In this document: in pieces, positions 8,011-19,380 of the stretch
Layout: every line of letters starts with the position of its first letter
How positions within the stretch are numbered: the stretch's first letter is position 1
Assembly (NCBI RefSeq): GCF_039534915.1
Contig: NZ_BAAAWE010000001.1
Location: 558,001-622,000, forward strand
Length of the DNA stretch: 64,000 bases
From: Streptomyces roseofulvus
Lineage (GTDB): Bacteria; Actinomycetota; Actinomycetes; Streptomycetales; Streptomycetaceae
Direction: 5' to 3'
The notes under the pieces: model-generated
The model's database searches: none
Told to the model about the DNA's origin: nothing
What the model saw: only the letters and a program-made list of their open reading frames with translations
Made by a program: the position numbers and the translations under genes

Positions 8011-8069
8011 CCGCCGACGCCCCCGCCCCCGTCTCCGCCGCTGCGGATGTGGGGCGGGGGCGTCGGCGG
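8011..8069 (+). terminator. Strong hairpin after the Rieske gene
   Basis: Two perfect 19-bp arms (8011-8029 and 8051-8069) are separated by 21 bases. No T-run follows, as is usual in Streptomyces. It marks the right end of the natural-product cluster. Confidence 0.75.
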
Positions 8070-8160
8070 GCCGGAGGGCGCCCGCGCGGTGGAGAATGCC
8101 GATCACCCCCGTCGGGAGAAATGTCCGGATACGGGAGAGACATCGGGGTAGCCGGACCAC

Positions 8161-8790
8161 ATGGACACCACGACCGACACCACGCCGCTGCGCGCCGTCG
8201 CGCTGGTCTGCACCCTGTCCCCGTCGCCGAAGCGGTCGAGCGCTCAGCTGCTGGCCGAACAGACCATGGCCGCCCTCGGTGATCACGGCGTCACCGGAGA
8301 GGTGATCCGGATCGCCGACCACGACGTCAAACCGGGCGTCCAGACCGACATGGGCGACGGGGACGCCTGGCCGCAGATCCGCGACACGCTCCTGCGCTCC
8401 GACATCCTGGTCCTCTCCACCCCCATCTGGCTCGGCCACCCCTCCAGCCACGCCCAGCGCGTCCTGGAGCGCCTCGACGCAGAGCTGGGCGAGAGCGACG
8501 ACGAGGGCCGCATGCTCACCTACGGCAAGGCGGCGGCCGTGTGCGTCGTCGGCAACGAGGACGGCGCCCACCACGTCAGCGCCGAACTCTTCCAGGGCCT
8601 CAACGACGTCGGGTTCTCCCTCGCACCGAACGCCGTCACCTACTGGGTCGGCGAAGCCATGCAGGGCACCGACTACCAGGACCTCGACGAGACCCCCGAG
8701 AAGACCGCCGCGACGACCAGGACCCTCGCCGCGAACACCGCGCACCTCGCGCGCCGTCTCAAGGCCGCCCCCTACCCGCCCTCATCCTGA
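8161..8790 (+). CDS. Flavodoxin-like NAD(P)H-dependent FMN reductase family protein
   Basis: This 209-aa product has the flavodoxin-like fold of NADPH-dependent FMN reductases: a first strand AVALVCTLSPSPKRSSAQLLAE with a phosphate-binding loop rich in Ser, then LRSDILVLSTPIWLGHPSSHAQRVLERL, and AAAVCVVGNEDGAHHVSAEL. These proteins bind FMN and reduce quinones, flavin or azo compounds. It is followed after 38 bases by the SDR gene on the same strand, so the two may be co-transcribed. Specific substrate unknown. Confidence 0.8.
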   Translation: MDTTTDTTPLRAVALVCTLSPSPKRSSAQLLAEQTMAALGDHGVTGEVIRIADHDVKPGVQTDMGDGDAWPQIRDTLLRSDILVLSTPIWLGHPSSHAQRVLERLDAELGESDDEGRMLTYGKAAAVCVVGNEDGAHHVSAELFQGLNDVGFSLAPNAVTYWVGEAMQGTDYQDLDETPEKTAATTRTLAANTAHLARRLKAAPYPPSS

Positions 8791-8828
8791 CCCACCGCCC
8801 CGGTCGACCGAGCCGGAAGGAGACGACG

Positions 8829-9722
8829 ATGTCCGCACACGAGCAGTCCCAGCCGACCGATCCGGCGGAGCTGTACCCCCGTCCCCCGTTCCCCGAGCAG
8901 GACCAGGACCACCCCGGCTCGACGGAGGCGATGGATCCGCGCCCCGACCACGGGGAGGACACCTACCGGGGGCACGCCCTGCTGCACGACCGCAGGGCGC
9001 TGGTCACCGGAGGGGACTCGGGAATCGGCCGGGCCGTCTGCCTCGCCTTCGCGCGCGAGGGGGCCGACGTCGTCTTCACCCACCTCCCCGAGGAGGCGGA
9101 GGAGGCCGAGCAGACGTCCCGCCTGGTCCGCGGTGCCGGCCGCACGGCGGTGGCCGTCGCCTGCGACATCCGGAACGAGGACGAGTGCACCGCCCTCGCC
9201 GAGAGGACGGCGGGCGAACTGGGCGGCATCGACGTGCTCGTCAACAACGCCGCCTACCAGATGGCCCAGCCGGACGGGATCGAGGCGATCACCACCGAGC
9301 AGTTCGACCGGGTGATGAAGACGAACCTGTACGGCATGTTCTGGCTCACCAAGGCGGCGCTGCCCCACATGCCGCGCGGGGCCTCCGTGATCAACACGAC
9401 GTCCGTGCAGGGGTACCAGCCGAGCCCGCCGCTCCTCGACTACGCCATGACCAAGGCCGCGATCGTCTCCTTCACCCACAGTCTGGCCCAGATGCTGGCC
9501 GGGCGCGGGATCCGGGTCAACGCCGTGGCCCCCGGACCGGTCTGGACGCCGCTGATCCCCGCGACGATGCCCGACGCGACGACGTTCGGCGAGCAGTCGC
9601 TGTGGGGGCGGCCCGCGCAGCCGGCCGAGATGGCACCCGCGTACGTCTTCCTCGCCTCCGGCCAGGCCTCGTACATCACCGGCGAGATCGTGAACGCCAC
9701 CGGCGGAACCCCGCTGCCCTGA
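8829..9722 (+). CDS. Short-chain dehydrogenase/reductase, YghA-like
   Basis: The 297-aa SDR has the TGGDSGIGR cofactor loop at 60-68, NNAAYQ, and YAMTKAA as the Tyr-x3-Lys catalytic pair. An N-terminal extension of about 45 residues (PPFPEQDQDHPGSTEAMDPRPDHGEDTYRG) is typical of the YghA/YdaD stress-related subgroup of glucose/aldehyde dehydrogenase-like proteins. GGAAGGAG precedes the ATG. It probably reduces aldehydes or ketones with NADPH; the substrate is unknown. It converges on the YbdK-type gene. Confidence 0.85.
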   Translation: MSAHEQSQPTDPAELYPRPPFPEQDQDHPGSTEAMDPRPDHGEDTYRGHALLHDRRALVTGGDSGIGRAVCLAFAREGADVVFTHLPEEAEEAEQTSRLVRGAGRTAVAVACDIRNEDECTALAERTAGELGGIDVLVNNAAYQMAQPDGIEAITTEQFDRVMKTNLYGMFWLTKAALPHMPRGASVINTTSVQGYQPSPPLLDYAMTKAAIVSFTHSLAQMLAGRGIRVNAVAPGPVWTPLIPATMPDATTFGEQSLWGRPAQPAEMAPAYVFLASGQASYITGEIVNATGGTPLP

Positions 9723-9762
9723 CCCCGGCGGGCCCCGTGCCGCCTCCCTTCCGCCCGCCGCG

Positions 9763-10965
9763 TCAGACGGGGCGCTCGTCCGCGTCGACGGATCGCATGA
9801 GCGCGTCCACGACGTCCACGGGGCGGTCGCGGCCCCGGTGGGCGGCGCGCTGGCGTTCGGCGCCGGTGCCGACGGCGCGCAGGCGGGCCCAGCCGGCGGT
9901 CACCGCGTCCAGGTCGCCGTGGTGCAGGAGGGCGGGGCGCAGCTCCTCCAGCATCCGTTCGACGAGCGTCACGGCCGGCCGGAGGCGCCGGGTCCGCAGG
10001 TCCACGGCGTCCCCGGTCAGGCCGTCGCGGGCGGCGCGCCAGCACGCGGTCCGCAGGAGGCCCGACGGCGGCCGGAAGGCCGGTCTGCCCGCCTCGATGT
10101 CCGCGAGGGCGGTGGCGACGAGGGCCCTGGTGACGGCGGCTAGCAGCACGGTGTCGGCGGCGGCGGGAGTGGCGTCGAACGCCCGGATCTCCAGGGTGGG
10201 CACGTGGTGGGAGGGGCGGATGTCCCAGTAGAGGCCGCCGCGGTCCATGATGGTTCCGGTGGCCGTGAGGTCCTCGACGAGAGCGTCGAAGTGCGCCGTC
10301 GAGTCGAAGTGCGGCGGGGGCCCGGCGGCCGGCCAGCGGGCCCAGGCCAGGGTGCGCCAGCTCGCGTAACCGGTGTCCCGGCCCTGCCAGTACGGCGAGT
10401 TGGCGGCGAGCGCGATCAACTGCGGGAGCCGGCCCCGCAGATGGTTGCTGACCTGGAGGGCCAGGTCCACGTCGGGGACGCCGATGTGGAGGTGACAGGC
10501 GCAGATGGTCTGCTCGTCGTCGAGGGCGCCGAACATGGCCACGCTGCGGGCGTACCGGGGGCCGTCGGTGACCGCGAGCGGATGGGGCTGGGGCAGGACC
10601 GGGGTGCCGCTGGAGACGACGCCCAGGCCGTGCCGGGCGGCGGCGCGCACGACGGCCCCGCGCATGGCGCGGACCTGCTCCGCGAAGGCGGCGAGGCTGG
10701 TGTGGGGGTCCGTGCGCGCCTCGACCTGGTAGCAGGTGATCTCCGTGGTGACCCGTGCGCCCAGCTCGGCGGCGGCCCCGGCCACCACCTTGGGGGCCTC
10801 CGGCCTCAGTTCGCGGGTGACCGGGTCCACCAGCAGGTACTCCTCCTCGGCCCCCATGGTCAGGGGCCGTCTGCGCCGGCCTGCCGCGGGGGTGCCCTGG
10901 CCGGTGGCCGACGCGGATCCTGCCCGTACCGCGGGTGTCTGCCCATGACTGGTCACGGTCATCAT
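9763..10965 (-). CDS. Carboxylate-amine ligase, YbdK/GCS2 family
   Basis: The 400-aa protein belongs to the glutamate-cysteine ligase type 2 family. It has TMGAEEEYLLVDP at 36-47, EITCYQVEARTDPH, CACHLHIGVPD, SPYWQGRDTGYASWR and GGLYWDIRPSHHVPTLEIRAFD. YbdK-type enzymes ligate glutamate to an amine, with weak gamma-glutamylcysteine activity; actinobacteria rely on mycothiol, so the physiological substrate is open. The start is uncertain: tandem ATGs at 10965/10962 give a low-complexity 35-residue leader, and a later start near MGAEEE is possible. Confidence 0.85.
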   Translation of the reverse strand: MMTVTSHGQTPAVRAGSASATGQGTPAAGRRRRPLTMGAEEEYLLVDPVTRELRPEAPKVVAGAAAELGARVTTEITCYQVEARTDPHTSLAAFAEQVRAMRGAVVRAAARHGLGVVSSGTPVLPQPHPLAVTDGPRYARSVAMFGALDDEQTICACHLHIGVPDVDLALQVSNHLRGRLPQLIALAANSPYWQGRDTGYASWRTLAWARWPAAGPPPHFDSTAHFDALVEDLTATGTIMDRGGLYWDIRPSHHVPTLEIRAFDATPAAADTVLLAAVTRALVATALADIEAGRPAFRPPSGLLRTACWRAARDGLTGDAVDLRTRRLRPAVTLVERMLEELRPALLHHGDLDAVTAGWARLRAVGTGAERQRAAHRGRDRPVDVVDALMRSVDADERPV

Positions 10966-11081
10966 CCTGTCACCGAGAGCGACGCCGAAACCTCTGCCGG
11001 TGCGTGAGATGCGCGCGGGGACCCGGTCGCCCCGCGTGGGGACGTGTGCTGTGCTGGAAGGAGCCGTGGGAAGGCACGCCG

Positions 11082-11918
11082 ATGCGTCGCAGCCGGATCT
11101 CCGCCTTCGCACCGGCCCGGCCGACCGCCCCGACCGGAGCCGGCGGAGGGCTGCGGCCGACGCGGAGTCTCGCGGCCGCGTGGGCCGTCGTGGTCCTGAT
11201 CACGGTGCCCGCCTGGGTGCTGACCGTCGGCCAGGCCGAGGACATGGGCGTCGAGCCCGGCACCATGGGGATGGCGCTGCCCCTGTTCCTGCTGCTGTGG
11301 GTGACGATGATGGCGGCCATGATGCTGCCGTCCATGGCGCCGGTGGCCCTCTCCTGGGTGCGCGGGATCGGTCGCCGGTCCTCCGGCTGGGCCCGTACCG
11401 TCCGCACCGTCGCGTTCGCGGGCGGATACCTGCTCGTGTGGACCGCCTTCGGGCTGCTCGTCTACGCGGCCCTGGCGCTCACCGGCGGCCTGGTGGCCGA
11501 CCACCCCGCCGCCGGGCGCTGGATCGGCGCGGTCGCCTTCCTGCTCGCCGGCCTGTACCAGCTCGGCCCCCTCAAGAACGTCTGTCTGCGGCACTGCCGC
11601 GACCCGCTGGGGCATCTGGTGCGGTACTCCGGCTTCCGGGGACCGGCCCGCGATCTGCGGGTGGGCCTCCACCACGGTGTGTACTGCGTCGGCTGCTGTG
11701 CGGGACTGATGGTCGTCTTCCTCCCGCTCGGCGTGATGAACGTGGCGGCGATGGCGGGCCTCGCCCTGGTGATCTTCGTGGAGAAGCTGTGGTCGCGGGG
11801 CGTCCTCCTCAGCGGCGTCGTGGGCATCGTCTTCCTCGTCCTGGCGGTGCTCGCGCCGTTCCAGGGCTGGCTGCTGCCGGGGCTGGAGGGCTCGATGCCA
11901 CCCATGGACGACATGTGA
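11082..11918 (+). CDS. DUF2182 predicted metal-binding integral membrane protein
   Basis: The 278-aa protein has about six hydrophobic segments. After a basic N-terminus come a first helix (LAAAWAVVVLITVPAWVLTV), then LLWVTMMAAMMLPSMAPVAL, and a region with KNVCLRHCRDPLGH and HHGVYCVGCCAGLM, whose Cys and His residues give the family its predicted metal-binding label (COG5486). The next gene on the same strand encodes DUF1326, a recurrent partner of this family. GGGAAGG at 11068-11074 sets the ATG. Function is not established. Confidence 0.8.
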   Translation: MRRSRISAFAPARPTAPTGAGGGLRPTRSLAAAWAVVVLITVPAWVLTVGQAEDMGVEPGTMGMALPLFLLLWVTMMAAMMLPSMAPVALSWVRGIGRRSSGWARTVRTVAFAGGYLLVWTAFGLLVYAALALTGGLVADHPAAGRWIGAVAFLLAGLYQLGPLKNVCLRHCRDPLGHLVRYSGFRGPARDLRVGLHHGVYCVGCCAGLMVVFLPLGVMNVAAMAGLALVIFVEKLWSRGVLLSGVVGIVFLVLAVLAPFQGWLLPGLEGSMPPMDDM

Positions 11919-12064
11919 GCGCGGCGGGCGCCGCCCGGTTCCCTCGCGGGGAGATCAGGTGCAAGCTGGAAGGGAGACCGTCCCTCCGTGCCCGGGAACG
12001 GGCCCGGGACGCGCGGTCTCGCCACTCCGAGTGAGCTCCTCGGAGCTCGGCTGGAGGCAGCGCG

Positions 12065-12721
12065 ATGACACAGCAGGCCACCACCGGCACCCGCTGGCAT
12101 CTGACGGGCGACTGGTTCGACGTGTGCAAGTGCGCGATTCCCTGCCCGTGCACGTTCGCACAGCCCCCCACCTACGGCGACTGCGAGGGCGTCCTGGTCT
12201 GGCACATCCGGGAGGGGAACTTCGGCGACGTGCGGCTCGACGACCTCAACGTCCTGATGCTCGGCTCCTTCGAGGGCAATCCGTGGGCCGGCACGCACAC
12301 CGAGCCGTATGCCGCGGTCTTCCTGGACGAGCGGGCCGACGAGCGGCAGCGGGCCGCGCTCGGTGCCGTGTTCGGCGGCGAGGCGGGCGGCTGGCCGGCG
12401 GAGTTCGGGGCGATGTTCCACCCCGAGATGCGGGGCATGGACGTGGCTCCGATCCACGTGGAGGTCGACGAGGACCTCGCCACGTGGCGGGCCGAGATCC
12501 CGGGCCGCGTCACGGCGGCCGCCGAGGCACTGGGCGGCCCGACCACCCCGGACGGCGCACGCGTCCAGGTCCTCAACGCGCCGGGGTCCGAGGTGGGCCC
12601 GGGGCAGGTCGCCACGTGGGGGCGCGCGACCGTCGACCGCGCGGACGCGTTCGGCTTCTCCTGGGAGCGCACCGGGAAGTCGAGCAAGTACTTCCCCTTC
12701 GACTGGAGCGGCCCCGACTGA
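12065..12721 (+). CDS. DUF1326 family protein, partner of DUF2182
   Basis: This 218-aa soluble protein carries the DUF1326 signature, a Cys-rich N-terminus (DWFDVCKCAIPCPCTFAQPPTYGDC) that could hold metal, followed by LVWHIREGNFGDVRL and a C-terminal region ending SSKYFPFDWSGPD. It follows the DUF2182 membrane protein by 146 bases. The two families are repeatedly adjacent or fused in actinobacteria, suggesting a common metal-linked complex; the reaction is unknown. Transcription ends at the perfect hairpin just downstream. Confidence 0.85.
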   Translation: MTQQATTGTRWHLTGDWFDVCKCAIPCPCTFAQPPTYGDCEGVLVWHIREGNFGDVRLDDLNVLMLGSFEGNPWAGTHTEPYAAVFLDERADERQRAALGAVFGGEAGGWPAEFGAMFHPEMRGMDVAPIHVEVDEDLATWRAEIPGRVTAAAEALGGPTTPDGARVQVLNAPGSEVGPGQVATWGRATVDRADAFGFSWERTGKSSKYFPFDWSGPD

Positions 12722-12725
12722 ACGG

Positions 12726-12768
12726 CCCGTGCGGGGCCGCAGGCGTGGAACCTGCGGCCCCGCACGGG
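12726..12768. terminator. Bidirectional terminator between DUF1326 and GH62 genes
   Basis: Two perfect 18-bp arms (12726-12743, 12751-12768) with a 7-base loop lie between converging genes. The hairpin would also end the long xylan operon that runs leftward. Confidence 0.85.
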
Positions 12769-12796
12769 GGTCACGCGCCGCGCTCGCCGGACGGCG

Positions 12797-14281
12797 TCAG
12801 CGCTGCAGGGTCAGCAGGCCCGGCCGGTAGGGCAGGAGGCCGTAGTCGACGCCGTCGGAGCTGGGGCTGCGCCCCTGGTACAGCAGCTGCAGGTTGCAGG
12901 GGTCGACGGTCATGGTCTGGTCGGCACTCGTCCGCAGCAGCTCGCCGTGGCTGATGTCGTTGGTCCAGGTGGCACCGCTGTTGGCCTTGCCGGCGAAGGG
13001 GTTGCTCTCCGTCGCGGCCTGCGGCGTCCACGTGCCGTTCAGGCTGGTGGCCGTGAACGAGCGGAAGTAGCGGTGCTCGTTCGCACCCCGGGCCTCGACG
13101 ATCATGAGGTAGCGGTTCTGGCCCTGGAGCTTGTAGACCTGCGGGGCCTCGAACAGGTTCTTCACCGTGTCGCTCATGATCGTCGTGTACGACGAGCCGA
13201 AGCTGCCCGGGAAGTTCCCGAGCGGCATGCTCGACCGGTAGATCTTGCCGTTGTCACCGGCGAAGAACAGGTACATGTTCGACCCGTCGGCGATCAGGGC
13301 GTGGTCGATCGGCCCGGTGCCCGAGTCCGCGATCTTGCCGGTGAAGAGCACCTGCTCCGCCGACCAGCCGTTCGGGTTCGTGGGGTCGCTCGACGTCCGG
13401 TACGAGAAGGAGGATCCACCCCACTGGTAGGCGAGCACCCACACGTTCTTCGGCGCGAAGTAGAAGAGCGAGGGCGCCACGGCCGTGAACGGGAGGGCGC
13501 TCTGGCCGGCCGAGGCCATCTCCGACCAGTTGGTGAACGGGGTGAAGTTCATCCCGCCCCAGCCCCGGCCCGTCCCCGCGGCTCCGTGGGTCGTCGCGTA
13601 GACGACCTGCTTGCCGTTGTGCGGGGCGACGGTGAAGTCCTTGAGCGCCGCCCATTCGGGCCTGGGCTGCGCCAGCGCGCCCGTCGAGGACCAGCGGTAC
13701 GTCGAGGGGAGCTCGCAGGTGCCCGGGGTGCCGGTGCCGGAGCCGACCTTGACGAACTGCCACTGCTGGTTGGCGCCGCCCCAGTCGTCGTACTGGACGA
13801 TGTTCGCGCCGTCGGCGGTGGAGGCGCCCTGGACTTCCAGGGCCTTGCCGCTGTGCCTGGCGATGAGCCGGACGTGGCCGTCCGCGCTGTCGGCGAGCCG
13901 CCACTGCTGGTTGGTGCCGTTCGCGTCGGACCACTGGACGATCGCGGCCCCGTTGGCGGTGGAGCCGTTCTGGACGTCCAGGACCTTGCCGGAGTGGCGG
14001 GACTTGACGCGGTAGTAGCCGTCACCGGAGGCGACGAACTGCCACTGCTGCTGGTTCTGGTCGTTCCTGGTCCACTGGGTGATGCGGGCGCCGTCGCCGG
14101 TCGCCAGGTTGTAGACGTCCAGGGCCTTGCCGCTGTTGCGGTTGACCAGGACGTACCAGGCGTTGGTGTCGACGGTCGCCGCGGCGGCGGGCGGGGCCGC
14201 GAAGAGGCCGGCCCCGAGCAGCAGGGACGACAGGACCGTGAGCACGAGGCTCAGGACCAGGGGTGGACGGCGGAATCTCAT
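12797..14281 (-). CDS. Secreted alpha-L-arabinofuranosidase, CBM13-GH62
   Basis: The 494-aa protein has a signal peptide (about 1-35, ending AAAA), a CBM13/ricin B lectin domain (about 37-178, with three repeats of the QQWQF/QQWRL type), a short Gly/Thr linker and a GH62 domain (about 188-494). Candidate catalytic residues by family position are Asp215 (KDFTVAP), Asp326 (GPIDHALI) and Glu378 (NLFEAPQ). GH62 enzymes remove single arabinose side chains from arabinoxylan, outside the cell. AAGGAG precedes the ATG, which overlaps the cupin stop. It is the last gene of the xylan operon, so one transcript links debranching with import. Confidence 0.93.
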   Translation of the reverse strand: MRFRRPPLVLSLVLTVLSSLLLGAGLFAAPPAAAATVDTNAWYVLVNRNSGKALDVYNLATGDGARITQWTRNDQNQQQWQFVASGDGYYRVKSRHSGKVLDVQNGSTANGAAIVQWSDANGTNQQWRLADSADGHVRLIARHSGKALEVQGASTADGANIVQYDDWGGANQQWQFVKVGSGTGTPGTCELPSTYRWSSTGALAQPRPEWAALKDFTVAPHNGKQVVYATTHGAAGTGRGWGGMNFTPFTNWSEMASAGQSALPFTAVAPSLFYFAPKNVWVLAYQWGGSSFSYRTSSDPTNPNGWSAEQVLFTGKIADSGTGPIDHALIADGSNMYLFFAGDNGKIYRSSMPLGNFPGSFGSSYTTIMSDTVKNLFEAPQVYKLQGQNRYLMIVEARGANEHRYFRSFTATSLNGTWTPQAATESNPFAGKANSGATWTNDISHGELLRTSADQTMTVDPCNLQLLYQGRSPSSDGVDYGLLPYRPGLLTLQR

Positions 14282-14991
14282 CGGTCGAGCTCCTTCGGAG
14301 GATGGGGGTGGGACGTGGGGACGGGATAGGGGTGGAGGTGGCCGCACATGCCGAAGCGCGGATCCACCGGGCGCTCCAGGCGGGCCACGGCGCCGTCGTC
14401 GAGGTGGGAGAGGTCTCCCGTCCTCAGCGCTGCGAGCTGGCCGCCGGTCGCGAGGGCCGCGGCCAGCGGGCCGTCGCGCCAGCGGACCCACCAGGCGTCG
14501 AGGAGCTCGCGCTTCAGTCGGTGGGCCGCGGTGTGGAACTCCTGGAGCCCGCCCTCGCGCAGGCTCAGGAAGCCTTCGAGGGCCAGGTCGCGGCGGCGGC
14601 GCGCCGCCGCCGCGTGGTCCCCGGTCAGCACGGCCGCCGCCCGGTAGGCGTCGGGGTCGGCGAGGACGGGGGCGGGGAAGGTGAAGACGGCGTCGCCGGC
14701 CTCGGGGAGCCCGCTGTTCTGCATGAGCACCACGAGGCGCAGACCGCCGGAGTTGACGAGGCGGTGGATCGTGCCGGGAGTGAACCAGACGATGTCGCCG
14801 GGGCGCAGCGGGGTGTCCGCGTAGCCGCTCGTGGTGAGGGTCTGGACGCTGCCGGTGCCCTCGATGACGATGTACGCCTCCGAGCAGGCGAGGTGCATGT
14901 GGGGGGTGCCCCCGCACAGGCCGTCGGCGGCCTCCCAGTCGTACACGGTCAGGCCGGAGACGCCCACGCCGCCGGGGAGCGGTGTCACCAC
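14278..14991 (-). CDS. Cupin-domain protein in xylan operon
   Basis: The 237-aa protein has a cupin beta-barrel in residues 20-90: [21 protein letters not shown] supplies two His and a Glu, and [17 protein letters not shown] supplies the last His. The remaining 140 residues are mostly helical and not recognised. Cupins of this type include sugar isomerases, epimerases and sugar-binding regulators. It overlaps its neighbours by 4-7 bases (PmoA-like upstream, GH62 downstream), so it is surely part of the operon. A role in processing an unusual sugar with the Gfo/Idh and PmoA-like proteins is inference. Confidence 0.75.
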   Translation of the reverse strand: MVTPLPGGVGVSGLTVYDWEAADGLCGGTPHMHLACSEAYIVIEGTGSVQTLTTSGYADTPLRPGDIVWFTPGTIHRLVNSGGLRLVVLMQNSGLPEAGDAVFTFPAPVLADPDAYRAAAVLTGDHAAAARRRRDLALEGFLSLREGGLQEFHTAAHRLKRELLDAWWVRWRDGPLAAALATGGQLAALRTGDLSHLDDGAVARLERPVDPRFGMCGHLHPYPVPTSHPHPPKELDR

Positions 14992-15841
14992 GGGTGCTCC
15001 ATGATGTGCCGCGACAGCCGCTCGGGGGTCCAGGCGCCGTCGGCCACGACGATCCGGTAGCGGCGCGCCAGGGTGGCGCCGGGCGCGAGCGGCAGCTCCT
15101 CGTCGAAGGCCAGCGAGGGGTTGACGGCGGGGATGGGCTCGCTGCGGACGAACCAGCGGCCGGGGGCGTCCGGATCGTCCAGGAAGAGGAGCGTGGAGGC
15201 GCGGTCGACCTCGTCGTGGGTGCCGACGAAGGCCAGCCAGTCCCCCTTCTCGCCCATCGCCGGGCCGGACACCCCGCCGCCGGTGAAGGCGCGCGGACCG
15301 CGCCAGAACAGGCCGGAGTAGCCGGCCAGTTCCCGGCCCTGCGTGCCGGGGCTGCCGAACGTGAGGACGGTGTCGTGGACGTTGGTGAGCGCGGTGGTGA
15401 TCTCCAGCGTCCAGGAGTCGGTTTCGAGGTCGCGTGCGGTCAGGGTGCGGTGCTCGTCGATCCAGTGCTCCCCCGCCATCGTGTGCCAGGCGAGGTCCTC
15501 GGTGATCACGGCGCGGCCGCGGCCGGTCCGGGTGGACACGCCGAGGCTGCGCATCGTGCCGAGGTTGGGCAGGTCGACGTAGCCCTGCCCGCGCAGGTAG
15601 GTGCCGCCGCCCCAGAAGTTCTGCCCCGACACCCAGGACGCCGTGAGCTGGATGCCCTTGTGCCAGCGGTGGTCGTGCGGCCGGTAGCCGGTGACGACGT
15701 CGCCGGCGAGCGTCCGCACCGGGTGCAGATAGGGCTTCGGCGCCTCGAAGGGGTCCATGACCGGCCGGTGCACGTAGCGGAAGAGGTCGACGTCGCGGGC
15801 GCGGACGGTCAGCGCGTCCTCGTCCTCCAGGATGTCGAACG

Positions 15842-15845
<4 letters not shown>
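14985..15845 (-). CDS. PmoA-family protein (DUF6807)
   Basis: The 286-aa protein resembles the so-called PmoA family (methane-oxygenase PmoA-like by name only). It has [42 protein letters not shown] near the N-terminus, then FWGGGTYL and [10 protein letters not shown], with many conserved His residues on a beta-rich fold. The family is usually found beside Gfo/Idh/MocA dehydrogenases in sugar-catabolic operons, as here, where it overlaps the oxidoreductase by 4 bases. No reaction is established, and it has no credible link to methane oxidation. Confidence 0.75.
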
Positions 15846-17958
<2,113 letters not shown>

Positions 17959-19344
17959 TCAGTCGAGGACGATGGTGGTCAGCGCGCGCGGGGCGAGCGT
18001 GGCCGTGAGGGTCGTGCCGTGGACGGAGGCCACGTCGGCCGGGGTGATCGAGCGGGTCTCGTCGGTCACGTACGCGTCGGGGTGCCGGTCGTGCCCGCCG
18101 CGCAGGGTGAAGGCGGCGGAGGTCTCGGTGGTCGCGGTGTTGAGGATCTCGATGACGCGGCTGCCGTCGGTGTTGCGGAAGGCCGTGATCCGGAGCGCCG
18201 GGTCGGCGTGGGTGACCGGGACGCGGACGGCGCCGGGGCGGATGAAGCGGCTGAAGGCGGCCAGTGCCCAGTACCGCTTGGACACCCGGTAGGAGTCACC
18301 GGGGTTGGCGAGCTGGATGAGTCCGCGGGTGGCGCCGAGGGAGGCGCCGGTCCAGTAGACGTAGGCGTTGGCGTTGCCGGTGGTCAGGGTGGTCTGGATG
18401 TCGGCGGCGACGGTGAGGCCGTCGTAGCCGCTGCCGTCGTCCCAGTTCTCGTTCCAGGTGGTGCCGTCGGGCGACCATTCCGACATCCAGACGTGCTTGT
18501 CGGTGGGCTGCGGGACCGTGGTGGGACCGCTGTAGCGGTGGCCGGTGACGGTCCGCACGGCCTTGTCGGCCTCGGGGTCGGCCTCGATGGCCTCGGTGTA
18601 GGCGACCTGCCGGTCCCAGCCGGCGGCGTCGCAGCAGACCAGTTGCGTCTTCAGTCCGGAGGCGCGGACGGTCGGCCCGAGCACCTTGAGGAAGTCGACG
18701 GCCTGCTGCGGGGTGAAGCGCATCGAGGCGTAGGTGGCCGTCCAGTCGGGTTCGTTGGTGAATCCCAGGTCGGTGATCCGGATGCCCTCCCGTCGGTAGA
18801 ACTTGGCGTACTGCACGAGGTAGTCGGCATAGGCCTGGCGCCATTCGGGCCGGAGCTCGCCGCCGTCGTTCTCGCTGTTGTTGGTCTTCATGAAGGCCGG
18901 GGCGCTCCAGGCGTCGGCGAAGAACCGTTCGACGCCGTACTTCTTGGCCTCCTTGGCGAGCCAGACCTGGCCGCCGTCCCAGCCGTCCCAGACGTACGTC
19001 GGGGTGGCGTCGGGGCCGCCGGGGTCGGTCGGGAGGATCGTCGGCATGTGGTCGTAGACCCGGTCGGTCGACGACCCGATGCCGAGGCGGAGGATGGACA
19101 GGCCCGCGCCCTTCTCCTTGCTGAGGAGCAGGTCGAGCACCTCACGCTGTTTGGCGGGGCCGAGGCCGCGGGCGCCGTGCAGCAGGTCCGCCCGCTGGAA
19201 GGCCATGGAGAAGCCGAATCCGTCGATGGGCTGCAGTTCGGACCGGAAGTCGATGGCGGGGCGCGCGGGAGCGGCGGGCTCGGCCGCGGCCGACGTTGTT
19301 AGCGCTAACAATATGACGGCCGTCAGGGCGGTCAGACGTTTCAC
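17959..19344 (-). CDS. Secreted GH30-family xylanase
   Basis: The 461-aa protein has a short signal peptide (about 1-21), then a GH30 (beta/alpha)8 barrel: DGFGFSMAFQRAD, ILRLGIGSS, TDLGFTNEPDW with acid/base Glu198, and HVWMSEWSP with nucleophile Glu289. A C-terminal beta domain (about 375-461) ends in APRALTTIVLD. GH30 enzymes in xylan clusters are glucuronoxylanases or xylobiohydrolases; subfamily cannot be fixed by eye. Codons 12-17, inside the signal peptide, are written as a perfect LacI-type operator (19296-19311). Confidence 0.9.
   Translation of the reverse strand: MKRLTALTAVILLALTTSAAAEPAAPARPAIDFRSELQPIDGFGFSMAFQRADLLHGARGLGPAKQREVLDLLLSKEKGAGLSILRLGIGSSTDRVYDHMPTILPTDPGGPDATPTYVWDGWDGGQVWLAKEAKKYGVERFFADAWSAPAFMKTNNSENDGGELRPEWRQAYADYLVQYAKFYRREGIRITDLGFTNEPDWTATYASMRFTPQQAVDFLKVLGPTVRASGLKTQLVCCDAAGWDRQVAYTEAIEADPEADKAVRTVTGHRYSGPTTVPQPTDKHVWMSEWSPDGTTWNENWDDGSGYDGLTVAADIQTTLTTGNANAYVYWTGASLGATRGLIQLANPGDSYRVSKRYWALAAFSRFIRPGAVRVPVTHADPALRITAFRNTDGSRVIEILNTATTETSAAFTLRGGHDRHPDAYVTDETRSITPADVASVHGTTLTATLAPRALTTIVLD
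19296..19311. promoter_or_regulatory. AraR-type LacI operator inside GH30 codons 12-17
   Basis: TTGTTAGCGCTAACAA is a perfect 16-bp palindrome matching the operators at araB (31337), the ChvE importer (33112) and ytfQ (43290). No -35 lies 17 bases before its TAACAA half here, so it probably acts as a roadblock rather than as part of a promoter. Confidence 0.75.
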
Positions 19345-19380
19345 GGAATCTCCTCGGAACGGGTGGGGCGGGTGGACGTG

